A DNA stretch of 64,000 bases from Anastrepha obliqua. Taxonomy: Eukaryota; Arthropoda; Insecta; Diptera; Tephritidae. Below the pieces are notes generated by a model. That model was given only the letters and a program-made list of their open reading frames with translations. It ran no database searches and had not been told where the DNA came from. A program made the position numbers and the translations under genes. The DNA is taken from positions 114,141,784 through 114,205,783 of the forward strand of contig NC_072893.1 in assembly GCF_027943255.1 (NCBI RefSeq), read 5' to 3'. Below, in pieces: positions 11,770 to 23,139 of the stretch (within the stretch, counting starts at the first letter, position 1; each line of letters begins with the position of its first letter).

Positions 11770-13516
11770 TTTAGAAGATCCCTGATTTCCACAATGCTGA
11801 GATCTTCAAACTCATTAAACAATTTTCTACCTTAAGTAATCAATCTCTGTCTCGATAGAGCGGCACAATACCACAGAAGGTACGAGATCCTTTTTCTTCG
11901 TTTAGACAGTTTCTTTTTGTGTTTCGCATAGGAGATTAAAATCGAAAATGTCAGTAACATCACCAGAGTTATCGTCACACCAGTGGAATGAGGGGTTTGC
12001 TCTCCCTAACACTATAACGTTCTTTCCTTTCAGCTGATTCCATCCTGGGACTGCTAAGAGTATTTTATCAAGGCGTGGGCGCGTTTATGCTTTTAGACAC
12101 CCCAGTTACCAGCGTCCAGGTTTCTTTGCTAGTTGCGTATTGGGGTTATACGCCATCAATAGCCTCCATTGTGATCAATGGGACATCGGAAAGTTGCAAT
12201 ATCGTTGCTCGATAACGAATCGTCGTCTCTTTGGGTTCGTCTTGAGGCTTACCTCAGGTTTTTGTACTTGTCATCTGTTTGTAAATACAAACACCCCCAC
12301 AGGAGATCTGATTCGTAAGGCTTCTTTGGATGACGCTTCTGTTGAATGTTCAAGTTTGATCTCATTCCCTTGCTTTTGCTTTGCGCTCTCATTCTATATA
12401 TCGGAGTGTCATTACAATCCTGGCTGCAAATTTTTTTATTACTTCCCATTTCTCCTTCGGGCTCACCATTTGCGTTACCAGGTTTTCTAGTGTGGGAATG
12501 ACGCCAAGGACACTTGTGAGCTCGGAGCGCTCTTCGTAAATTCTGGCGCAGTGAAAAGCCACGTGTTCCGCACTCCCATCTTCGTTGTGGCATTCCGGGC
12601 AGGTCAAAGTATCTGCTAGATCAAAACGGTGGAGTTACGCAAGAAAGCTACCATTCCCGCTGAGAATATGTGTTAGTCAGAAATCTTTTTCGCCGTGTAT
12701 TCCACTTATCCATTCATATATTGTAGTTTGGGAACGAACTTATACATATGTCCAGCGGTCTTTGCCACTTGGCTATCGAAAATATGTGCTCTGTTATCTT
12801 GCCTTCGGCCGTCGGTTTGTATCCTTGTGAGTGAGACAGTCGCTTAAGTTCCTCTTCTCGTATATCAAAGGGAACTTTACTCGCTATAACGTAGTCGTGC
12901 AGGCAGCCTAGCCTCTGAGCCTGCAGGTGAGTTCGTTCCGCCAGCTTTCATTCACTTTTTTTGTAATTTCATTTCTCAAAAATCAGTAGCTCATATGTTT
13001 CTAAGGGTATACCAATATTATTTTAATATTCTCGTTAAGAAGTGTGATATCGTGCCTCGTGAGCTCATCTTCCACACCTCGATGACAGAATGGCCAGGAG
13101 CTCATGTTACATTTGGGTGAATTGACTCAGTCTACTCGTTAAGAGATGTACTGCATTCGAGGGCTCTCGTGGAGATTATAGACTGTTTTGCGAAAGATTT
13201 ATGGCCGCCGGGCGGCAATTCAAAATGTGGATGTCATTTCTCTGTATCGTACCAGTGTCGCGACCTTAATTATTGTCATCAGTACAGCTTGAAAAACACT
13301 GCAATAGTCGGGGATACAAAACCTATGGGGGATCCCCCGATGTGCGAAAAATACGCCTCTGCTCACCAAACTCGAGATTTTAGCCATATGTGTAAAGTAT
13401 ACATGGATGGCCTCGCCCTGTTTTACAACGTCCTGTTTCCATTCTTTCCATGAGGATAGGAGGGTGGCGAACGTTGTGGTGACAGTTGTAAGCAGAAGTG
13501 CTGTATCCACTCCCAA
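11770..13516 (-). mobile_element. LOA-like element, split by an R1 tail
   Basis: Two antisense LOA-like pieces flank an R1 fragment. The distal piece (13,516-12,960) holds an RNase H domain: VVKQGEAIHVY, then a mutated TDGSK block (reads THMAK, losing the catalytic Asp), then SLVSRGVFFAHRGIPHRFCI. The proximal piece (11,925-11,770) is the C-terminal Cys-His region and 3' UTR. DNA of both pieces aligns with the LOA copy at 29.7-31.4 kb: 11,772-11,925 with 29,833-29,990, and 12,955-13,030 with 30,168-30,245. About 170 bp of the reference copy is missing at the junction. Confidence 0.7.
11926..12955 (-). mobile_element. R1-clade 3' fragment (3'UTR type B)
   Basis: Minus strand: a decayed ILSGNGSFLA.LHRFDLADTL block at about 12,690-12,610, then CPECHNEDGSAEHVAFHC (R1 C-terminal zinc motif), then a 3' UTR of about 350 bp. 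That UTR matches those at 43.14-43.5 kb and 19.73-20.1 kb (shared blocks around gtcacaccagtgg, ctgggacc, and gcgtccaggt). The upstream part carries stops and frameshifts. It is 5' truncated, as expected from incomplete target-primed reverse transcription. Confidence 0.75.
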
Positions 13517-14495
13517 AATTTAAGAAAACTCTTATTAAATTTCCTGCATGTCTGTTTGTTTGTCCAGATTAACCGTTTTGTTGGGATCTTAATTGACAGG
13601 TAGAGAACTTTTCAAGTTATTACACAATATATTTCAAAAACCGCATTGGTGGCCCAAATTGTTGCTTCATTCCGAATAAAATGTTTCATATATCTGCACC
13701 TCATAGGAGAGTAAGTAAGAGAAAATGTTTCCTCCAATATCGATGTCAGTTAAATTGCCTGACATTAAGAGCAACTAAAGCTCTACAAACTTGCTACCCA
13801 GGATGATAAATAAAATACAACGATTGGCCATCCTATGAAAAATTTGGTGAACAGCTTTCGTTGCTACATCACACGGGATTTGACAGAGATAGAAAGAGAG
13901 GTGAATAAAATGAAAACAAAATGTGTAAAGTGAGGTTAGTTGAATATAATCAACCTTCCAACCTGTCCTTCTAGAGACGGCAGCGAGGTAACATCAGCAA
14001 TGGCTGCGTTCATTTTTCGTATATCACCAACTCTACTTCAGTTTTTGCGGAACACCGTCGTAAACAAACCGCTGTCACACCCGCTGTTACGTTTGCAAAT
14101 CAGCTGATTCCTACAAACTTGCTGAGAGCCGATTATCAGTATGATGTTGGCCACACCTTCTGTATTCTCTCCATCGTGCTTGCTAACGACTACACTCGAC
14201 TATAATGGGCGTAGGAAAAGCGTATGGAGCCGTAAAAAATTTAAAATATGACTCAGGCTATTTGAAATACGATTTGCAGATTCTTCATTCAATATTGAAT
14301 ACATAGGCGGGTAAAAATTTTACACTCAGAATTTAACTATAGTTTCAGTAGTTTTTTGATGTGTTGAGCCCGAGACTCGCTTGGCAACCGCAAGTTCATT
14401 TCTGCCATGAAGTGTCTCTGCAGTTCGGCGTCGGCATAAAACTTTAGGTAAATCCATAGGAGGAACAGGCACCACAAATTGAACTAAGTGTAGCG
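13517..14495. other. non-coding DNA, no gene seen
   Basis: I find no coding domain, no clear inverted repeats and no simple-sequence expansion beyond short runs. Confidence 0.5.
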
Positions 14496-14499
14496 AATG

Positions 14500-14835
14500 G
14501 AATGTGTGCCAATTATATACATATTAAGGTGTTTAAAAAATCTCGAGCAGTCCCGAAATTGCGGGATCCGGAAAATTCGCGATTTACATAATTCTTTGAT
14601 AAAATATCTAACAAATTGAATATGCACCAATTATATATATATTTAATGATGTTTCGAGAAATCTTGAGCAATCCCGAAATTCGGGATTACCATAACGGTT
14701 CGGCCAAAAATTTGGCAAATGGAGTATGCGCCAGTTATATATGTATAATATAATGATCTTTCGAAAAATTTCTAGAAGTGCCGAAAAATCGGGATCCCGA
14801 CATTCGCGATTTACATAAAGTTTCAGTAAAAAATC
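14500..14835. repeat. minisatellite, three diverged ~103-118 bp units
   Basis: Units begin at about 14,500, 14,618 and 14,721. Each has the order: a gaat(a/g)tgcaccaattatata-like start, then a (t)ttcgagaaatcttgag-like block, then a palindromic cccgaaattcgggat core and gcgatttacata. Related units recur at 17,192-17,497 beyond the Merlin element. The start of the unit is identical over about 18 bases to the tail of the SINE at 46,033. Confidence 0.75.
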
Positions 14836-15216
14836 GAACGGCTGGAATTTAGAACAATGTATATTGGGGAATTTTTGGCAAACTATAATGTCTTTATTAA
14901 TGAAACTTGGTGGAGATGTTAGTGAGGTATTAAGGAACACTATTTATAACTCCAAATTATTCGGGAAATAATAATTCTGTAATTATTTGCCTTCAAAATG
15001 CCCTCGAAAACTTCACTATAATTTGCCACATTACACTCTATATTTTTTAACACTTCACTAAAATTCACCAAATATACACTCACACGCGTGTTTTTACTGA
15101 TTTTTATGCTAATATTCTAATTATTTCTATTAAAATTAAATGCAAGTTCATTTGCCCAAGCAATCACTTTCCAATTTTAAACGCGAATAAGAAGAAGATT
15201 GGAATGACAACAGTAT

Positions 15217-17019
15217 GGTGTTGCCGGATGCCTACAAATGAAAACAAAAATTAAGTACTTGAGTTTAGTGTTAATGATGGGGATGGGGGATATTGTGCCT
15301 CCTTACTACATACACGCATATGACGTTTTAATTTTGGGTTCAATGGTTTTAACATGGAAAGGAGTTCTACACAAAAATACTGTGGATTGCGTAGCCGGAG
15401 TTGGACTGATGAGGGTTATTTTTTTGAAGCGCGACCGAAGGCCGCCCACGCGAAAGGAGTTCTACGCCAAATTCTACAAATTTACAAAAACCCTTCTAGT
15501 CGACGCTCCTGTAAAATGCAAAGGAACTTGTGTATGTTATTTTTTCCATTGTTTTTGATACGTATATTGTTATTGGTAAGTACATCGTAGTATATTGTTA
15601 CTGATATATTCAAGCGTGCAAGTTTGAAATCAACTGAAAAGTTAAAAATAAAAAAAAAATAATATCTTTTAAAGATCACCATTGAAAATTTTAAGAATGA
15701 ATCCACCTGAAAGCGGTAAGTTTATAATTTTATTTATAAATATATCTCATAGTAATAAATTTATTTACAGATTGTGAACTTCCCACAACGAGCAAAGCGA
15801 TTCCAACGCCAGGCAATACTTCTTTGCCAAATAGTCTGACGGCGTTGGAAATAAAGTCCATGTGGAATAATCCAAAAACTGAACACAACGCAAAAGTGTG
15901 TGGCATTTGCGGAGGAAAATGGCCTTTTGTTGCGTTCCAGGCTCTGTCGCAACCACAGGACCCAAATGAAACTACAAGTTAGAGGGAACGATTCTTTGGG
16001 TACCTTTAGGTGCAGTAAGGGACAGTGCAAGAGGAATTCAGGAGTGTCCAGAGCAACTGGAACGTGATTCGAGCAATGCAAGATATCGCTGCCACACATT
16101 TTTTATCTTATGCATCCATATGCGCACCGGTGGTCGCACGAAAATGTACACTTTGAAAATTATTTGGAAGGATCCTGTCTTTTGACAGCCACCATTTGCG
16201 CCTGGTATAATTACTGCCGTGAGGCGGTAAGTTTATACCAGATTGACCGTCAGGAGTCGGTGGGTAGGATTGGGGGTCCAGGAAAAGTAGTACAAATTGA
16301 CGAAAGTAAATTTGGCAAGCGGAAGTACAATAAAGGTAATAAATTATATTTGTAATAAAGTATGCACTTTTTTAATCAGTATGTTTAAATTTAGGAAGAA
16401 GAGTGGAAGGCCACTGGGTTCTTGGCATTATTGAGGACGGTAGTGAGGATCTCCGCCTAGAAGTGTGTTCAGACAACATACGTTCCGCGGCTGTGCTCAT
16501 ACCATTAATTAAAAAGCACGTCAAAGAAGGCTCTATTATACATACGGACTTCTGGAGAGCCTATGACTGCTTGGCTAATTATGGGTATGAACACAAAAAA
16601 GTAAACCACAGCGACCCCGACAACCCCTTTGTGGCGGAGGATGGTACTCACACGCAAAGAATTGAGTCCCAATGGCGCGTAGTAAAGAGATATTTCAATA
16701 AAGAAAACTATAACCACCCTGTTTGTTTTACAGATGTTATAGTTGAATATTTGTGGAGAAAATCTGTAAATAAAAATCACGAAGATCCATTTGCTAAACT
16801 GATCGAAGCAATAAAATACACATATAAACCGTAATTTTTGGCTTTTAATTACTTTATTAATATCATTGTTTTTAAGTTTAAATGAGTTGTATGTTTTCAT
16901 TTTCAAAAATATTTCTCAACTTTAAATTACAGCAAAAAATACTGCAGTTTTACAATGAACCTTCCACTGAACATCCGTGCGTGCGAACTTCGTTTTCATT
17001 TCAGGTGTATGGCAACACC
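15217..17019 (+). mobile_element. Merlin DNA transposon
   Basis: The element is bounded by imperfect inverted repeats of about 28 bp: ggtgttgcc...cct..aaatgaaaac at 15,217-15,245 and its complement ending at 17,019 (gttttcattt..aggtgt..ggcaacacc). Inside is a transposase of the Merlin superfamily, related to bacterial IS1016/IS1595 transposases. Merlin elements normally create 8-9 bp target duplications; the flanks here do not match, so the insertion is old or rearranged. It sits between two blocks of a minisatellite. Confidence 0.85.
15940..16834 (+). pseudogene. Merlin transposase, one intron, two lesions
   Basis: Exon 1 reads CCVPGSVATTGPK (about 15,929-15,967), then, after a one-base frame slip near 15,966, MKLQVRGNDSLGTFRCSKGQ and on to IDESKFGKRKYNKG. 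A 59 bp intron (16,336 GT to AG 16,394) is removed to give YNKGRRVEGHWVLGI, after which the frame is open to the stop at 16,832-16,834. Catalytic residues are visible: Asp in QIDESKFG, Asp in HTDFWRAY, Glu in TQRIESQW. An in-frame TGA at 16,065-16,067 lies where family members, as I recall, have Trp (ATGTWFEQ). Only these two lesions are evident, so the copy is relatively young. The far N-terminus between 15,240 and 15,930 was not resolved. Confidence 0.8.
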
Positions 17020-17191
17020 AACTTTTCGCTAAATTAGAGAACTTTAACATTAAATTACTTAAAAACTATAAGCCTCCGGCAGGTTCTGTTTTCAGTTTTA
17101 AGATGGGGATACACCTTTCTATCACCCTCTTTTAACCGTTTTTTTTTCAAATACATTACTAAAGTACATTATACTAAAGTTTTCCCAATCG

Positions 17192-17497
17192 AACAATTAT
17201 ATAGATGTATATTTATTCATGTTAAAAAAATCTCGAGCAATCCAAAAATCGCGCATCCCGAAAATTCGGGATTTACAAAGCCGTGCGGGATTTCCTGTTT
17301 TAGTCACTTCATTAGTGAATGAAAAAAATAAGATGAAAATTAATGAAACAATTATATAGATGTATATTTATTCATGTTAAAAAAATCTCGAGCAATCCAA
17401 AAATCGCGCATCCCGAAAATTCGGGATTTACGAAGTCGTGCGGGTTTGCCAGTTTTAGTCACCTCATTAGTGAATGAAAAAAATTAGATGAAAATTC
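17192..17497. repeat. two-unit tandem duplication, 155 bp period
   Basis: aacaattatatagatgtata starts at 17,192 and again at 17,347, and the following ~150 bp is nearly identical, including the palindromic cccgaaaattcggga core and agtgaatgaaaaaaat near the end. The differences are a few substitutions, so the duplication is recent. The core is related to the minisatellite at 14,500-14,835. Confidence 0.9.
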
Positions 17498-17499
17498 GG

Positions 17500-18967
17500 A
17501 AACACTGTAGCGCAACCGCATTTGTGGGACTTTTCGATTAGAAATTGCATTTGCGTTGTTAGCAACTCCCAAAGTCGCAGAGCACAAAAGAAATCCAAAA
17601 GATTGTTAGGCGCTTAAGGTTGGGCCAAGCGGCTTCCGAGTTTCGGATGGCAACTACTGAGTGCTACGAGCGGTATGCATTTCAAACTAAGTCAAATTGT
17701 TTGCAATTTGCCAAACGGCACACAAACTGACGCACTTACACAAGTACAATATATGTATGTAGGTGTTGTTAGTTAAGCTTGTTGTCGTGTGACAAAAGTA
17801 CCAACCGGAGCCAATCTCACCAATTTCAATCTCCACACAAATGCAGCTGGCCAACCACAACTGTTTCGCCTTGTTGGCTGCCTTAAATTTTTTTCGCTCA
17901 ATACACCTACAAATTTGTATACCCAAGCCAAATCAAGATTGCATTTATTGTACGGGCATACACACACTTGCATACATACATATGTACGAGTACATGTAAA
18001 TAGGGTACGTGTACGTTGGATTTGTGTGCGTGTGGACATGTAGGTGTGGGTTCTACTTTAGTGCAACTGCAACTGCAACTGGAGACAATCGTTAACTTCC
18101 GTTTTTGGAATTTTTGCTCACTTCTTCTCTGATTTGTTTCGTTTCTCGGTGCGTTGGAAATTTCCTATGAATTGTAGATGCAATCAACAGTCCAACTAAC
18201 AAACAAACAAATCAAGTGGAGGGAAAAGAACAAAGCAAAGCAGCTCAGCTAGTCAACTAACGAAATCTACAAATCAGTAGGAACCTCCAAAGAAACAAAG
18301 CAAGCGATGCTGCTGCACTCAGTACAGCTCAGCTCAGTTTAACTACGTAAGTCAGTAGCAATTTTTGCTCTGGGTTGCGACTTTTCTACACCTATGAGTG
18401 CCACAGTGTCCGATGATTATTAGCGTTGCTTGTTGTAGCTAATGTAGCTTGTGGCAACAATGTAGCATCTCAACAAACAACAAAAGGCAGCCAAGGCAAC
18501 TAACAACGCACCTAAATAAACTAACTGCTGGCATAGCTTGGCGTTGCATAGAAGTTGCAAAATTGCATAGTTGCACTGTAAGTGTACAAAAATCTTCCAC
18601 TCACACGCACACTCACAACAGTTGTTGCGGCAGCTCAGGCTTTGCCGTTATGCTGCATTGCTTTAGTAATGGTTCATGGCAATTTGGACAGCGCTAAAAT
18701 CCACATAATTCAACATGAAAATTGTTTCGGCCAATTTTTCAAAATATTTTCGTATCTTTGAGTATACAACAAAGCAAAGAAGATTATGGCTGCACATGAA
18801 TGCATGTGTGTGGGTGTGTGATTGCTTACAGTCTTCTGTTGCACAAATATTAGGCCTTTACTCAATACTAATTGGGGAGTGATGCACTACATTGCGAATC
18901 ATCTGGCGTGCGCATACAAACAAATGACGGCCTCACACAGTTTTTGCGCTTTAAAAAATACATATAC
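17500..18967. other. non-coding DNA, no gene seen
   Basis: No coding potential is supported. CAAC-type, CT- and CAT-rich short repeats are common, e.g. gcaactgcaactgcaactg at about 18,063-18,082 and cagctcagctcag at about 18,325. Confidence 0.5.
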
Positions 18968-19199
18968 ACAAGTGGCGCAAAATTAATCATCCAATTTTGT
19001 TTTTCAACAAATTTTTTACTAAATAAAAAATAATAATTTCGAGTAATGGAAATCTCTATTTTGACCTTTACGCGCTCCATTACTTGTATGTTTGCTTCCG
19101 CAGCTTTTACTTCACAAGCGTCAAATATGATTGGCGTACGACGCCATTTGCAAAGATTATAGATATTCATATAGAGTGATTAATTTTGTGCCACCTTGT
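18968..19199. mobile_element. MITE, 232 bp, ACAAGGTGGC ends
   Basis: The left arm is acaagtggcgcaaaattaat at 18,968 and the right arm is its complement attaattttgtgccaccttg, ending at 19,199. The arms match over 22-23 bp with one indel and one substitution. The same terminal motif appears alone at 49,263 (caaggtggctcaaaattaat) and at 50,691-50,704 (complement). There is no coding content. Confidence 0.75.
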
Positions 19200-19329
19200 A
19201 TTTAGCAGTAATTGCAATGAAGTTTCAAAGCGGTTTGAAATAGCTCCATTTACGTCCTTTGAAGTCGCGTCTGTTTTGCACTTTAAAAATACTTTGGAGA
19301 AAAGCGGGCTGGCCTTTCCGCTGCATTGT

Positions 19330-20970
19330 ATTTCACTGATTGCCTGTTTTTACGTGAGCGGTTAAGCTTTCATATTCCACAAAGAAGTATTCGGCACATG
19401 TGCTCAAATTTGTCTTATCTTTTTTTCTTGTTCACTTCGCTCGGGAACATAGAGCCCCGGCAAAACTCTTCCATCGTACGTGGTTCTGGGCTGTTGTTTT
19501 TGGGCTGCCCCATCAACCTTCTTCAAATATTATTTGGCCATCGCTACTTTCTACATTTGATTTGCCATAGGATGGATTACTCATTTATTGATCTCCACAG
19601 CGCATTATTACTCCAGACTATTCTACAAATGACGCGGAGGCACTTGATGATCTCAAGTTTCACGACCGTACAATAATACTGACTGCATACATGAGCTGAA
19701 TATTCGCAGTTTAGAGGGCCTTTTTTTTTCTTTTTGTGTTTTGGTAGGAGGTTAAAATCAGAATGTCAGAAAGATCATCAAAGTCGCCGTCGCACCAGTG
19801 GTATGCTACCACTAACACTATAACATTCCTCCTCCTCGGCTGATTTCCACCCTGGGACCGCTGTAAGCATTTCATCAAGGTGGAGCCGCGTTTATGTCTA
19901 TTGACACAACCAGGTACCTGCGTCCAGGTCCTTCCCTTGTAGACGTATGGCGATCTTACGTCAGCGATGGTATCCACTCCCCCCACTGTTTTCATACGTG
20001 GTTCTGGAGAAAATGAGACATCGGAAAATTTGGGATAGCGCAGTATTTACGAACTATCGTCTTGTCTACTGTCTGATATTATTGTGAGTGATTGATTCAA
20101 GTGTCTGTGTTTGCCGTCATTCTGTCCGGAAACAATTCATCTCCATTTCGTAATTGCAACTGTAGCTGCTGTTGCTGGGTTCTGGGTCGATGAATTGGAG
20201 TCGTAGCATAATTTTTCCAGTAAACGCTCGAACCGCCACCCATTTAGCACTGGATGAGCACATGCCCTGTACGATGTCATTAGGACTAGCTGAGTGTCCC
20301 AAAACCCTTTCAAGTATTGCACGTGCTTTCGATTGCATTAGAACAGCTTGGGCAAAATGGACTTTCTGCCAGCTGAAAGCGGTGGAGATATTCCATAAAG
20401 CAGCCATGACCGGTGAGTATCTGCGTAAGGTAATAATCAGTTTCACCATGCTTGCTTTTTACCCACTGCTCGAGATGTGATACTAACTTGTACGTCCAGC
20501 GCCCTTTAAGTGATTCTTCCCATCTTCTTTGCCACTCATACATAGATCGCTCTCGTTCGATGGCTTTTTCTGTTGCCGTTGGTTTAGCTCCTTGCTCGCT
20601 ATAGAGGAGGCGAAGCTCTTTGCAATTGCTTTGTTTAGCCCCTACAGTTAACATCTTCATCTGCTCCTTCGTCTCCTGGGATAGTACAGCAGAGGTGGCA
20701 GAAGCTTTCAACAAAGTCCACCGGGCAACCTTCAGCCATTCTACATATACATATCTTGCTCTATTGTGGATGACTCTCACATCTTTGGTCTGACTAGTGT
20801 GTCCGCCTTCGCTTGCATATCAGTGAGTTTGTGAGAGAGGAGGTAGATGCCATCAGCGAAGTACAAATCCTCGAGATGTTTGGTGAAACTCCATTCGATG
20901 CCTCTTTTGTGCAGGGTCAGTTGGCTCATGACGTCGTTTAGGATGATGGCTAAGAGAAGTAGCGGCAGGG
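19330..20970 (-). mobile_element. non-LTR retrotransposon split by an R1 tail
   Basis: Two antisense pieces of one reverse-transcriptase gene flank an R1 fragment. Piece one (20,970-20,790): LLLLAIILNDVMSQLT, LEDLYFADGIYLLSHKLTDM; the motif C pair FADD is changed to FADG. Piece two (19,700-19,330): a YGCETWK-equivalent region, EIIKCLRVICRIVWSNNALW. This order matches the reverse transcriptase and thumb of non-LTR proteins with FADDI.LLSH and RCLRRIL motifs. Both pieces are decayed. Clade is not assigned with confidence. Confidence 0.55.
19722..20785 (-). mobile_element. R1-clade 3' fragment (3'UTR type B)
   Basis: A poly(T) run at 19,722-19,731 marks the 3' poly(A) end. The 3' UTR (19,732-20,110) matches the R1 tails at 11.9 and 43.1 kb. 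The C-terminal ORF2 segment (about 20,615-20,140) shows WQRRWEESLKGRWTYKLV, YYLTQILTGHGCFMEYLHRF and CPSCSNA, followed by a disrupted second half of the zinc motif. The 5' limit is unclear, somewhere between 20,630 and 20,785. Confidence 0.75.
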
Positions 20971-20984
20971 AACAACTTTACGCC

Positions 20985-21295
20985 TGCGTTGGTTATGAAT
21001 GGGTCACTGATTTTGCACTACCAGTTAGAAGTTCTGATGAGGCAAATTATCTTAGCTGGAAAACCCTCTCTACTCAACGCCAGCCATATTGAGATAAACT
21101 CAAATAGCACTAGAATGTCGGGAAAAATATGCTTATGGAACTATTTAATCCTCTAGCTTTCCTTCTTTACGGCTCAATTCATAACTTCTTGAAGTAAAGC
21201 CCAAAAAGGTCCATTTAAACAGTACATTTGAGGACTAAAATGTTCTACGGAAATATTTTACAGAAAATTTGAGTGCAAATGCACGTAGTTCATAT
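20985..21295. other. non-coding, nothing recognised
   Basis: No motif, repeat or coding domain was recognised between the reverse-transcriptase scrap and the short repeat at 21,296. Confidence 0.4.
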
Positions 21296-21458
21296 TTTCG
21301 TACTACGCATGCGACCAAATGCAACGGTAAGTTCTTCATTACCGGAACGACCCGAATTTGCATGCGGCCAAACACCATCACTTCAGCAGCATTATATCAA
21401 AAATTTAAAGCGATTGTTTGTTTTTTTTTTGCTGTTTTAACAACAACAACAAAGCACA
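21296..21458 (+). repeat. short dispersed repeat with CAA tail, copy 1
   Basis: It contains ttcattaccggaacgacccg, then gcggccaa, cacttcagcagcatta and a terminal taacaacaacaacaaagc. The same order occurs at 56,155-56,290 and 62,962-63,083 and, inverted, at 53,897-53,970. The copies are diverged. The ACCGGAACRACC core plus CAACAACAAC tail is the family signature. Confidence 0.6.
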
Positions 21459-21469
21459 AAATATTTACA

Positions 21470-23035
21470 CCCCTACGCCACAACCAGTAAACCCGTTCAT
21501 AACTCATGTAACTGGCATGTGCCAACATAGCCGATTTCCAATATGTCGCCATGTCACTCATACGCCGCGGTAGGCTGCTAAAAATTAATAGCCTCCCTTC
21601 AAAGTGTAATAATCGCAGAGAGAGAATGGCAAATACCCTTATGTGCACTGCCCACGCCACCAGTTAACTGATGAAAATTGGAATGTGTTTTGTTTTTGTT
21701 TTGTTTTTTGCATTCCTTTTATTGCCACACACATATCAAAGCCATGCCGCCAATGCCATCGAATGGCTGACCACTTCCGCATAACTTAAATGCCAAAAAA
21801 TTTTGCAGAGTGCCCAGTATAGAAGGAGTTGTTTCAGCAATGGCATATCAATAAGATAATTTTGCCTGAGCCACTGCTATTCTCTGCCACTTCTGTGTGT
21901 GACGCGCAAGTGTTGCAATATTGGTTGCGATTTTAGCGCCGTTGTATTGGCCCAACTCACTCAACGCAACCCAATTGCTGGCTATTCGATTTGCATAGAA
22001 AAATGTGGGCAACACTCTGTGCAACACCGCTTCAACTTCCTGCTCTGCCTCTGCAATGTGGCAATAGTACCGAGTGCTGCTGTCGCCTTTTTGTCCACCC
22101 CTGCCAAGCCTCACTTTATGCTCGACGCTCAGTACCTCTCCTACTGGCGTGCAATATATTTTGGTTTACTTGTGTACACATATAATCGCACTTGTGTGTT
22201 TGTATTTGCATATTGTGCCTCTTTTGCGTTGCTTTCCCTCTACTTCTCTCTCTCTTTTCCTTTTGTTTGTATTTTGTCACTCATCGGAAATGAATCATTT
22301 GCGTCGTTGCTTGCCATCCGTTTGGCGGTTATTTCCGTTTCATCATTTCACCCGGTGGCGGGTATGTGTGGGTGTTTGTGTATGTGTGGAAATTTTTGGA
22401 CCGGTTGCACAGGTCGCATCACTACCCATATTCGCCCATATTTTGTATTTGTGTTTGCTATTTGACACCTGCTGAATAATTTTTTTGAACTGCTCGTTGC
22501 CTGTTTTTGCATATCCTTGTGGGAAGTGTGGTTGCTGTGCTTTGGTAAGCTATTTAATTGACCGGATACCGGAATTACAATGCCGTTGACACACTGAAAT
22601 TTTGATATTTCCAAAGAGGCATTGGGTGCAGCGTGTATAAAAGGGATATTCGGGGTTGTTTGTTTTTATTTTACTTGTAATTGAATTATTTTGACCATTG
22701 CATTTGCAATTGGGAGAGAATAAAGTAGGGAAAATATATTACTAGTAGAGATTTTGTGCCACTTTGATGCCGTATTTTTTTGTTAAGCCAAAGAAAGTTT
22801 AGATTTCATTGATCTCTCCTAGGTAGTGTGCCGATTCAGGGCAAGGCAGAAGAAAAGTAGTGTTGAGTTAGGTTAGGCAAATGAGCTGTTCTTAAAAATA
22901 CTTGAGTCGATGAACAACGAGACCCATTAAAATTAGATTATCGCGGAAAAATATATTGTATTAGCTCAAAAAAAAAAAACAAAACAACAAATAGATTATA
23001 TTAATAGAGTTGCTATTTATATTTCTGGCCTTAAA
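21470..23035. other. non-coding DNA; isolated TATA-like box
   Basis: There is no supported coding region. A frame open over 21,899-22,465 has no ATG start and its translation is low-complexity and hydrophobic, so I do not call it. A TATAAAAGG motif lies at 22,636-22,644, but no transcript or ORF can be tied to it. Confidence 0.45.
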
Positions 23036-23139
23036 ATGGAAAAATTAAAATTGCTAAACTGGTGGTTCAAATTATTTTCCATGATAATCAGCACACTTTT
23101 GCATTCGTCTGAACCAACTACTACTTTAAAAGTATATGG

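Noticed and set aside
15761..16099. 112-codon antisense frame inside Merlin
   Set aside because: Antisense to the recognisable transposase exon, no domain of its own.
21899..22465. 188-codon open frame on the plus strand
   Set aside because: It has no ATG at its start (GTG), is rich in Phe/Leu/Cys from T-rich DNA, and shows no domain or splice context; likely a chance opening.
22636..22644. TATAAAAGG as a core promoter
   Set aside because: No downstream initiator, ORF or transcript evidence could be attached to it; listed only as an isolated motif.
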